From Membranipora membranacea (taxonomy: Eukaryota > Bryozoa > Gymnolaemata > Cheilostomatida > Membraniporidae): a stretch of 64,000 nucleotides of DNA. Of this stretch, positions 35,901 to 46,000 are shown piece by piece. The stretch's first letter is position 1; each line of letters opens with the position of its first letter. Where the stretch lies: assembly GCA_914767715.1 (NCBI GenBank), contig OU612066.1:9365001-9429000 (forward strand), read 5' to 3'. The position numbers and the translations under genes are program-made. The notes under the pieces were generated by a model that was given only the letters and a program-made list of their open reading frames with translations, was not told the DNA's origin and made no database searches.

Positions 35901-37855
35901 CTGAGACTCATCAACAGCAGATAGAAGAAGACTCCATCGATTGGTACGGAAGGCGAAAAGGAAGAAAACGAGATGATGGTACAATGCATAAATAAAATTA
36001 GTATTAATACATGTGTTTTGTATATCATATTGATCAAGACGTGCAACTAAAGTTTTACGGCGTTTTTAAGAGTTCTGAGTTGGTCTTGCTGTCTGAAATT
36101 AATCTAGGTCAATATACTAATTTGCTAACAAAATTTATGCTGACTTTTATCATGATCACAATAATCACAAACAAAAGCCCATCCAATTATAAATCAAATT
36201 TACCTCGCAATAAATGGTATAACTTTAAGTTTTGTTTTTAGTGGAGGAGGCCCGATTATGGTCCCAGGCAGCTGACAAATACTTTGGGCCGGCAGAGGAC
36301 ATTGATGGTCTTCTGAAAGCAACAGAACAGATTCTACACAACCTTGTGGTTAAACACGATGGTTCAGATGTATGTGGCGAGCGCTTCGCTAGAGTTAAGG
36401 CATTGCTCCGTGCCCCAAAGAACGAGGTTGAGAGTGTTTTTTACTTCACATTGCAAAGGTGTGATGGAAGGAACAAATCCTTTAACTATGAGAGATTTGG
36501 TAGATATTATGAGTCAGTAGCTGACATAACAAATGCACTTCAGCAGTATAAGTACTCAACTGCATATTACAAAGAAAACGGCGGGACAAGTGAGCCGTGG
36601 CTGGCAAAGAAAAGAATTAGAGCATTGACGGCAAGACAAAGATCCGGACGCACCAACAATCGGAGAAGTAATAGATATTGATACTCATGATCTCAGATAT
36701 ACTTTAGTATCACTCTCCCGTCAATTTTTGAAATTCACATCTTAGTCATGCACAGGCTGTTGTCTCCACATACCAAAGATCCGTTGAATCCCATTTGAGC
36801 ATCAGGATCATTGCCAGCATCACTATATACACTTCCTCTTAGCCTGTCTGTTTCGTGTAACTTCAGGTGAACATTAAGGCCACCATCATCACCTCCGACG
36901 TCTAGTTTTACTTGGCACCCTTTTGTTACTCCCAGAGTTTTAAACGTCTGTTGCACCTCTTGGGCTTGCTCGAAGAACTGCAGAGAGAAATAATGATTTT
37001 TTTTCAGATTCAAAAATATATCAAAAATATTTAACTAGAGAAGGTAAACCCACTTATGAAGCAGTATGAAAGTTTGTAACTTCTCATGATTATCTATACC
37101 TGTTTGTGATTTTTAACAAAGCTAAAATAATAAAAATATTTAAAAGTCATCTTACCTGCCCTAATGTTTTGGCTTCAAAGAAGGCACCTGATACATCTTT
37201 TGCAAAGTCATCTTTAGTTCGTCTTAGGCCATTTATGAAGACCTTTGAAATATGTATCTGAAACATAAAAAAAGACAGTGTTGAAAAGTGCGCAGCATAA
37301 TACCAGCCTGGTGTGAAGCCGTGCAGAGCCTATTGACTATTCTACCATTTCTGTGGTTCGCCAAGAAACCGGTTCTATTAATCTTTTTGGTTAGGTGCAT
37401 CTCCCAAGAACCCAATGTGAAGTTCCTTCCTTAGAGCATGATAAGCGAGAATCAAATTGACATAATATTTGAACACTCCAGGTTGATTTCAATGATAAGT
37501 GACAGCAGAAAATAATAATACTATATAGAATGTCGTAAACCAGAGATCTCCGCCTCAGAGAACTGAAAGTCCAAGTGCTTAAACTTTCGGTGGGTTGCTG
37601 TCAGTAACATTTTTTCTTATTGACAACAATATAAAGAGGTTGATAAAATAATACAACTAACAGTGACCTGAATCGGAGAACTAAGACTGGTTGTTTTGCT
37701 AATGATACAGTGGTCTGTAATGACCACATAAATGAGATGTAGAATACTGGTACAGCAAAAAGAATTGAGAGCCGTTTATATTTTATTATCAGTCTGGAAT
37801 TACTTACGGGCTTCTCGAGTATCTCTCTAATCTTATCATCTTTACCATCGCTCAT
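26905..37855 (-). CDS. SAMM50: SAMM50 / SAM50, mitochondrial outer-membrane beta-barrel assembly
   Basis: Eleven minus-strand exons: 37855-37808, 37257-37156, 36977-36774, 32006-31876, 31438-31351, 31015-30887, 30134-29979, 29575-29419, 28994-28854, 27729-27587 and 26946-26905. All phases agree and total 446 aa (human about 469). SAM50 is the Omp85-family core of the sorting and assembly machinery, inserting beta-barrel proteins into the mitochondrial outer membrane. Exons 2-3 encode the POTRA domain (KVFINGLRRTKDDFAKDV). The barrel includes NLLGRGEQA, WRGVWRQLSAL, VREQAGHSLKSSVQ, TQELAGLGGNAHFYSKE, the strongly conserved DKFYLGGPQSLRGFEYKGIG, FRTQLFVNAGNAQQW and VKLELNYCIPAW, ending FQFGISVGD. 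An upstream in-frame ATG at 37909 would add 18 residues. Intron 3 (4.8 kb) contains a whole gene on the other strand. Other introns carry a TTAA-type MITE and two micro-palindromic elements. Confidence 0.93.
28098..28379. mobile_element. TTAA-flanked MITE, copy 1 (about 282 bp)
   Basis: The element starts TTAAAGCCATAGTGAAATTA and ends CTTTCACAATCACTTAA, so its outer ends are inverted repeats. Nested inside is a second inverted pair (GGTCCAGTCTCAACTGATTT against AACTGGGCC). Ends, inner repeat and length match copy 2 at 60702-60996. Both copies start and end with TTAA, as in piggyBac-type insertions. It lies in a SAMM50 intron. Confidence 0.7.
28756..28814. mobile_element. Palindromic element, 59 bp, with 8-bp TSD
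   Basis: Imperfect inverted repeat centred on TTGTTTTAAAACAA with outer arms CCTTGTCAC / GTGACAAGG. It is flanked by identical octamers TTATGTAG (28748-28755 and 28815-28822). It lies in a SAMM50 intron about 40 bases past the exon 9 donor. The longest of the set of micro-palindromes, and the only one whose ends are TAG rather than CA. Confidence 0.65.
30669..30701. mobile_element. Micro-palindromic element, 33 bp, second copy of the CATAGACTT family
   Basis: The same 15-base arms as at 4178-4215, here around a 3-base loop. The flanking octamers TCTGAGAC (30661-30668) and TCCGAGAC (30702-30709) differ at one base, consistent with a slightly older target-site duplication. It lies in a SAMM50 intron. 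Confidence 0.75.
33211..36681 (+). CDS. Unknown ankyrin/TPR-like protein nested in a SAMM50 intron
   Basis: Three exons, 33211-34540, 34782-35978 and 36242-36681, join in phase 1 and 1 to 988 aa. The start is the first in-frame ATG; upstream coding sequence joined through an acceptor such as the one near 33197 cannot be excluded. Residues 1-300 match nothing I recognise. Residues about 303-430 look like two to three degenerate ankyrin repeats (LPSLHEAAMN, GFTVLQAACRVGSIDAVQLL, GDTALHVSLKSDYPLILHELL). Exon 2 and the start of exon 3 are long amphipathic helices resembling TPR-type repeats (ALSNKALCLIRQDV, ALECLITLAKQDIPEFNCDL). The C-terminus is basic (RQRSGRTNNRRSNRY). There is no signal peptide or membrane segment, so it is probably cytosolic or nuclear. 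Codon use and frame are clean over 3 kb, so it is a real gene. Reading through the second donor gives an alternative stop at 35993 with AATAAA at 35991. Intron 1 contains a micro-palindromic element. Confidence 0.8.
34641..34671. mobile_element. Micro-palindromic element, 31 bp, with 8-bp TSD
   Basis: Inverted repeat with 15-base arms (CAAAGATATAAAAAC, one mismatch) around a single base. Both flanks are the identical octamer ATACTAAC (34633-34640 and 34672-34679). It lies in the first intron of the nested ankyrin/TPR-like gene. Confidence 0.75.
35991..35996 (+). terminator. Candidate intronic poly(A) signal in nested gene
   Basis: AATAAA overlaps the TAA stop reached when the second donor of the ankyrin/TPR-like gene is not used. 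It would give a shorter isoform ending TMHK after a basic GRRKGRKR stretch. Confidence 0.35.
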
Positions 37856-39013
37856 TGTATCTACATGTAACTCTGAATCAAAAGTATGGAGTGACAGATT
37901 ATGATTCAAGAAAAATTATGCATTGTCAAGATAGGAACAAGTGCTCAGTACTCAAATGCAGTTACATAATCATCACGACTATAGCATTACGTCAATTATG
38001 AGATTAGTCCAGACAACTTAGTCTGAAGTGTACTGTAATGTAGTGTAGATTTACCTTAGCAAGATTACTAACATTGACTTGATATAAAACCAAGTAGGGC
38101 CTTCCACTCTACAAGGTGGTCACAAAAATACTACACAGCCATACTTCCACGATGAGCCACTGTGGGCGGTTGAGATGTTGATACAAATGAATTAATGTGT
38201 TTGTAACCCGAGCCTTTGGACAGCAAGCTGCTGTTTGCTGAGTCCATCTAGAGCTCAGTGGTTAAGGCAAGAGCCTGGTTTTGCTTTTTTTATTGATTTC
38301 CAAATACAATTTCAAGGAGTGATATGGAATATAACCTTAACTTGTTGTTTCAGTCACACACTGCTTGGACCTTCACATACAGAAGATGTCTGACTAGTCT
38401 AGTGACAATAAAAAATAAGCCAAGAAAAATGTCTAGTAGTGAAAATAACAAATGCACTGTTGCTGTGGCACACACAGGAACATCAGGCATCAAGTGTATA
38501 AGAACAGAAGTACAGGAGTGACTAGACTGGTGTACAATTGCGGCTGACAAAAGTTATAGACAGAACTTGTGTCACCAATGCCAATGTGAGCAAAGTAGGC
38601 CCACAAACATGAAACAAATTTAAAAATAATGAAAGAATAAAACAACAGGGAATCTCTGTTATCTCATTCTTACTCTCTCTTAGCATCAATTTTTTCACCT
38701 AGAAGGCCCCATGAAACCACAGTATATTGCGATCATCATCTATCACTCTGCTCAGACAAATCCAATCCATCACTTACCATGCAGATAGATAGGAATGGTA
38801 TGGATTTTATGTTTCCAATCTTTTTTCTTTTCCAGCTCTTTTGCAAATTCTTGCTGCCTGAGTTCGAAGATTTAGTGGATCGAACTAATACGGGCCGGTG
38901 AATTTACACACGTGTTCATCAATAATCACATTTTATATCACCAGCTTTGTCAAGGTGACTAGTCTAGTCATGAGAAGATAACTTCTAGTGATAATCCTGA
39001 AAATTGGTACATC

Positions 39014-39048
39014 CAGGGAGGGTGGGATATCCTCTCCCACCCTCCCTG
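39014..39048. mobile_element. Micro-palindromic element, 35 bp (CAGGG ends), with TSD
   Basis: Perfect inverted repeat, 14-base arms CAGGGAGGGTGGGA around 7 bases. Flanks are GTACATC on both sides (39007-39013 and 39049-39055); if the terminal G is counted as flank, the duplication is the octamer GGTACATC. CAGGG termini with an 8-bp duplication are the classic hAT signature. A similar CAGGGAGGGTGGG stretch without the second arm occurs at about 57220. Confidence 0.75.
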
Positions 39049-39354
39049 GTACATCATTTACCAATTTCCATGTTCTAATAAACTACCAACTTATGGTATT
39101 TTAATAACACAGACACTGTTGCTATCTGATTGTTCGTTACTGAGTTGTGCAGGATTCCAAGCAAAGTTATTGCGTGGATTTGGCTCATACAGCATGGCTC
39201 GTTCTATTTGTAAGACACCAAATAAGTATGATATGAGTATACTCAAATAAATACAGCAATTGTAATTATAATTGCAAAGTCTCAAAAATGGCCTTTATGT
39301 TTTTGGGTCTTTGAGATAAGGCTAGTCAAAATGGGTTTGATGTAAACAGCCAAC

Positions 39355-39390
39355 CAATGAACTCCCTCTTCAGGAAGAGGGAGTTTATTG
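39355..39390. mobile_element. Micro-palindromic element, 36 bp, with 7-bp TSD
   Basis: Inverted repeat with 17-base arms (CAATGAACTCCCTCTTC, one mismatch) around AG. It is flanked by identical heptamers AGCCAAC (39348-39354 and 39391-39397). It lies 306 bases from the preceding element. The CAATGAACT end is shared with the element at 57841. Confidence 0.7.
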
Positions 39391-40027
39391 AGCCAACTCA
39401 TTGACTCATTAAGTTATAACAATTCTAAAAATGGAATTAAGTGATGAAATATCGTTAGCCATAATGATTTATACCATTTTTACACAGAGAGAGTATAATA
39501 TTGTAATGTATTTTATATAGACAAGAATACAGGGGTGTATTCAGTTTTTTCAGGACGGATAACAGTTACATGTACATGGACAACTATATATATATATATA
39601 TATATGTTACGGATCAAAAAAATAATTAATGCAATTAACAAAAGCTGAGCAAAATTAATGGCATTGAGCAGTGTGTGAAATACAGTCCTATACAAATAAG
39701 TAACACTATGAGACATTAATATATAATATTGTAATATCAAACATTGAAAGAGTTCTTGTAATTTATCAAAAGTTAGGTGTTTTCATATCACAATTGGTAC
39801 CACTGGGGTTGATATTATTAGGTTGGGGATTTGCATTTATGAAAGATTACATGTTGTTCACTAGGGACACAAAAAGAGCTGACAGAAAGGTAAAAAACCT
39901 GATTTGGTGTGTCGGTGGGGAAAAAGCTGAGTCATGGCTGTCTACAAACCCCTCAGTTTAGCACAGATCTTGAGCCAAAGTTATTTGTTTACTCTCTCTC
40001 TAAATAAACGGTCTCAGTTACCCTACA

Positions 40028-43000
40028 CTATGTTGATGAAAGTACCTTTCTAGTCTTTTCTACAACCTGAGGCAGGTTTTGCCTGTAGAGCTTATCATTG
40101 TACATCTCAATGACCTCCACGGCTTTACTCAATGACTTTTTAACACTCGGTGAGGAGCCCTCTGGTGGCCAGTTACTGAATCTAAGCAGGATGGCGATCA
40201 CAGGCTTATTGAGAGCCTCAGCCATACGTAAATCTGTTATACAGTTCTCGCTCTGTAGATATTTAGGAGTTATACAGCATATTACTGCTGAGGCCGTCTT
40301 TAGTCCTCGCTGGGTGTTGTTCTCCAGTGATGATGAGGGTAGATCTGTTTGGTTTCTGGTTTGTATTGTAGTCAGGCTTAGGGAGGAGGTGAGGCCGGAA
40401 TGAGATGACTTAGCACTCATACTGCTGCGTCCTCTCATCCTAGCTCCACTGTCCACCCAACATGAAAATCCATTATGCTCCAATACATGACGTATCTCCT
40501 CAACCTGAAAGTACATTATAACAATTTGTAAAGTTACTAAAAACTGGCGGTCTTAATAAACCTGTTCCAATAATGGAACTATGATAACTTGAGAATATTG
40601 GTAATGCACACCTTTTGGAACATCTCAAAAGTAGGTAATATAGTTAACTGGGCCAAGACGTTGAAATAAATGTCAGACCAGCACATTACTATATAAATAG
40701 TCATTTATCACGATGATAATTCATTGTAATTAACTCTATTTATGGTACGGCATAAGTATACATACCTTGGACTGCATATCCCACTGGAAGCTGATAAATA
40801 TGACTGGAGGACTAGAGTCTCTTTTTGACTGGGTCACCAATTCTAGAAAAAAAGTAATAGAGTGACAGTCAAATTGCCCCATATCTTGAAACTTGGATAA
40901 AGTATTGTAATAGCTTGGCAGTGTACTGTAAATAAAACTTTTACGCAATCTTAAGTTATATAAAAAATTCCTCATGAAATTAAGCTAGGAAATCCTGTCA
41001 TTATTGCTTTTGAACATAAATATTAGGGAGGGCTCACACAAATTAACCCTCATAGGTGATCCCTGAATCCATGCAGCGCACAACTACCTCATGCAATCAT
41101 TGGGTTGCCTGCCCACAAAAAAAGGTAGGATAACTCACACTTAAAACCTCCAAGATTTCAAAAGAATAATAGTCTAGCAATAATTCAGTCTAATTCATGG
41201 CACTCTACGAAAATTGTATCTGGAGGCCCATTAAGAGGAATTTTATTATTAAAGTGGTGAGATCAAAATGTAGATGGACAATTACTGAGTAACCAGCAGG
41301 TCTCACAACAAGAAGGGTTATTGGGTACGCTGGAGTGAGAGGGGTACAAAATAATTACAAGCGCTCAAATGTAGTTTGAGGTTTGATCAACTTCATGTAA
41401 TATTTGGCTGAGCTTTGAGCTTTAAAGCAAGAAATTAAAGCATAAGGGAAGGTGCAGGAATTAAAAAGCGTGGTAAGATTAAATAGTGCAATCAAGTGAA
41501 CTTAGATGACTGAGGTAACATATTATGAATATAATGCAATGTTCGAATGGATAGACTTTATAGCCTCACAACAACTGATATCTAGCAGCTAATTTTTGCA
41601 TTACTTGGCTTTGATATTGTAGGAAAACATCTCTATAATAATAAAATCATTATATAATTAAGAAAAGTGTTGCAGAGATGAACAAGATATGGTGTACTGA
41701 CAATAAAAATCAAGACACGTTTTACAGCGGTGAGGCTGTTATATGCTAGCCTTTTTTCACTGTTTGTGACTGCTACATAGTGCCCCTTTTGTACGAGGAC
41801 CCATAATTCCAGCAGAGAGCTGCATGATTCAGACCAAGGTACATAAATGCCTAAAGACAAGAGTCTAACCAGCTGAATGACCTGAAAATTGTCTCAGAAA
41901 TCTAATAAAGTCTTCAGTAATCAAGGAATCATCACGAATATAGATATAACCAATTTTATAACAACTTATATCGGCAAATAATCAGGTCTGATGGTTGTTC
42001 ACCAATAGAACTGAGACCTCAGGAAATACAGATAATTTGTCTGACTCAGGGAATATTCATGCCAAGTTATTTCTAGATGTCGATCTTGATGTAAATAAGC
42101 AGTAGGCCTACCTGTGTTTTCTGCAGCTAGTAGAGCGAGCGGTTTCACTCCCTCAGCCATTCTGTCCAGGTAGGTTTGTTCTAAGACTACACCAGGTAGA
42201 GATCTGAAGGGTCGGAGGTGATGTTCTAATACATCAATACTCTCTGTGTACATACTCTTCTCAAAATCCACAGACATGCATTCACCTGTAAAAAAAGTTT
42301 TCTATAGATAATCTTTCTTTAACACTCTGAACAAGAAATGACCTAGCTTGCACATAGCCTTAACTCCCTGCGAGAGGCTCAGAATAGGGTTTGTTTTCAC
42401 TGGAACTTCATGTATGTACTACTGATTTAGTGCATCTTAGGTTTGACATCTTTCCTCACATCACTGGTGATATTAACAGGGTTTGGTCACAACTCAAAAT
42501 GAATATGTACGAAAACCTCATTGGGTTTTACGAAAAACAAGCAGATTTTGGACAATAAATCTGTAGATCGGCCATTGTTTCAGATAAGCGTGTTCTCACA
42601 ATATGCTTTGCTGTACATGGTCTTATATGGTCTTTATATTAGGACGCCTCTAACAGGTCATGAGGTAAGACCTTACTTAGCCCTATTCTTTGTGTGGACA
42701 TTACCCTCAGAGCTGGTCTTAGACTCCAGGTAATTAAAAATGAGTTTAGTCAGCGATTATTTACAGGATATGTGTATGTAATCATTTGTGCCTAGACTAG
42801 CAAGTTTACTTTTGGATTATAAAATGGTTAGATTCCTGTTTAAATACACATAACATGCATTGCACACACTTTTTTGTTTCCATGTCAAATGTTTGCTGCC
42901 GGAGGCAAGCTCGTGACTTTTAACTGGGCCTAGATACAGAAATACAGTCAGCAGGAAAAGATTAAACTGTTACAGAAGCAGGATATAGGAAATGAACAGA

Positions 43001-46000
43001 CTTATTTTTACAAACCTATGATAGCTTTCATTGACGGTCTCAGGTTATGCCAGTCATTTTTAAACATAGACACGATAATCTTCTTTCCAAGCCAATCAGC
43101 AAATAAAACCTCGTGGAAAGCAAAGGGAGAGTTTGTGACATGCTCTGTCAGTACCAGTAAGACATAAGTACATGTAGCCATGAAGGGTCCGTTCAGGTGC
43201 AGAAACTCTTCTTTAGACTGACCTAGCTTCTGGTGGTGGATCACCTGATAACAGAGAAAGATGTAACATGAGATTATCACAGATTCCATCTGGATTCATC
43301 TCTGAGTCTCGGCTCAGAGCCACAAATGATGTTCACTTTTACATCTCCGCAAGGGACAAAGACCGAAATTTAGCTACGGGTTTGCTGACAGTTAACATTT
43401 TGTTGCCTTACATGATATATACTGGCTAGTGTAAGCCCCAAAACTCATACCCCCTTCTCATCCTACAGTCCCGTCCCATCTCCTGTAATTATCTCCTGTT
43501 TATTACAGGAGAGTTGTAAAGGGCAACAATTTATTGAAATTAAGTAAGCATTTAGGCAACAAATAAGTGATTTGTTTGCGCAAAAGTAAACGCAACACCA
43601 TTTTTCAAACCTGCAATCCTTTTTTGATGAGATCAGACTTGAATGTTTGAGCGAGGCGCACATCTGCTGGGTCGTATATAAGATACACAGTGTTAGGTCG
43701 GGATCTTACTGCCCTTGCTCTCAGGTGCCAGTTGTCAGCTAACCTCTGCTCTTTGTCTAAGGCTGTCAAAATGTTCTGCATCAGTTTCTTTCTCACGATC
43801 CGGCTGTCGATACCTGTAAATACAAGCAAGAACATACTAAGTATAGATTGCAAAGGAATCACAAGAACCATACATCTCTTTAAGGTTGATTAAAAGACTT
43901 ATATCAACTTTGTAGTTTTTGACCGATTTCAACATCACATAATAATATATCGTTGAATCATAATTTATCTCAAGGGACAGAAAAGAGGGGACAACTACCA
44001 ATTTGAAATAACTTGTTATGCACCATCCGTAAACAAATAAATATTGGTGTGTTTATAGCGCCATCTTTAATCTCCTGGTGGAAAGATATGTACCATGGTT
44101 GCAGTTTAGAAATTTTGGCTTGTCATCTAAAAGGGGTGGGAAATGCGTTTGACACAAGACAAAACACAGGATGCCAATTCTTCACATTTAGTAGTCGGAA
44201 CGGTAGGTTTCTCAATTCTTTGCTTTGTTTTATATGCCAATATTGACAGAAATTAGTTCCAGCTAGCGTATATTCTGTTGTATTGAAGTGTTTGTAAGCA
44301 AACATTGTGACTTGATTCTGTATTGATCTATCATTGAACAGGCCCGGTCACTTTTGTCTCATTTAAAGACTTTGGTCTGCAAATCAATATAAACACAGAC
44401 AACTCTATAGCCTTGTACTTGGATACTATTACCGTAGTCAACTTAAGCACAATATTCTCAAGATATTCAAAGCAGAGTCCTTAGTTCTGAATATTTTTCA
44501 CTTTACCCTAAAGGCCCTAACAGCTGCATTACACGGCATTTGATGGAAGGCCACATTTATCCTGTAAAGAATAGCCCTTAGGTTGGCGACATTTAAATCG
44601 GCAAACTTTAAATACGAATTGGCCAAACAAATCCCTTGACACCGTGTGAATGCCACACAATTTTATACTTTTCTTTATTTTTAAGACATCATAAAATGGC
44701 AGTAAATCAAACAGAAGCAGCATTAATTATTTAAGCTGGGACAAAACCTAATCAAACATTTTCTGGCCGTTAATACAAATCAGTCAGGCGGAGATTAAAA
44801 TCCAATATCACATTCAGCAACTATTTAATGTTTGATATGTTTTAAGTTTTTACAACTAAGAGCAAACTATTATTCTGTTGCATGAATCTAAAGCGGAGAA
44901 AGTAGGCAATCAAATCAATAGAAAACTTAATTTAATTAAGCAATTATTCTAAAATTTAAATCAAGCTAACGGTGGGAAGGACCCTTTTTCTCTCGGGTCA
45001 GGAATATAGGCCACTTTGTTAAGTACATGTGAAGTTGGGCCACACTTGGACATGCAGACACAGAAAGGGCGTCATGCAGTCTTTTCCCATGCGTGCTGCA
45101 CGTTGTAGCTATGACATAGTCTGAGCATTAGATTTAATTAGTCTATTAGTGAATAATGTCCTCTGAGAGACTCACCTAAATGGGTTATCATGTCGTTATC
45201 AGTCATTGACATCAGTAAGAACCCATCCACCATATTCTCAGCGAGGCTCTGCCTGTAAAACTCTTTGACACCGAGATTATACAGCCACTCTTGTAGGTTA
45301 GAGACTTTCCATCGACATATTTTCTGCAATTATCATCAATAAAAAATGTTATTAAAAACGAGGTAGCTTACAATGAAATTTTGATATATCAGCTCGAATC
45401 AAGAACAAATCATATACTAGTAGTCCAGAAGCTACTTGGCAATAAGTGTTCAAAAAATTGCGATCAATAATTCCTCTTTGGATGGACCTGGAATCAAGTG
45501 ATTCTAGACCAGAATTTCGCTGCGAATCCAAATATGCAAAATTTACACCTCTCAGAGGACACAAATTTTCTATAATGGCAAAAAAAGACGGAAAAACGCA
45601 AAAAAAAAAATTTTTGTTCAGATGTCCGTTTGGGGTGTGTATTAACTTCTGAGGCACAAACAAATCCTTGAATCAAATGAACCTAGACCAGAATTTTGCT
45701 GCGAACTCAAATATGCAAAAATTGCAGCTCTCAGGTTGCCCCTTTTTTTTCAATGGCAAAAAAAAAGATGGAAAGACATAAAAATCCGTTATTTTTGTTC
45801 AGATTAGCACTTGGTATGTGTATTAACTTCTGAGGCAAAAAAAAATCCTCTCTATTGACTAACGCATATCCAAACCTGTATAAATTAAAATATATACAAC
45901 AGTATAAAACATATAAGCAAATGTGACCATAAGACAGCAAATTGACGACAATTATTTCTATGTCAAATACACATGTGCAAACCTGTATAATCGTTTTCTA

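Larger units (their letters stand above)
37856..40027. other. Intergenic, SAMM50 / TIR gene
   Basis: Contains the SAMM50 promoter side, a short tRNA-like GCTCAGTGGTTAAGGCAAGA at about 38250, two micro-palindromic elements (39014 and 39355) and a TA repeat (about 39583-39606). A minus-strand terminal exon-like ORF at about 39104-39205 (NPRNNFAWNPAQLSNEQS, after an AG acceptor) could be an alternative 3' exon of the TIR gene, but its phase does not match the obvious donor. Confidence 0.4.

Noticed and set aside
43480-43511. Palindrome CTCCTGTAAT ... ATTACAGGAG in a TIR-gene intron
   Set aside because: Perfect 10-bp arms, but the flanks show no duplication, so insertion cannot be supported.
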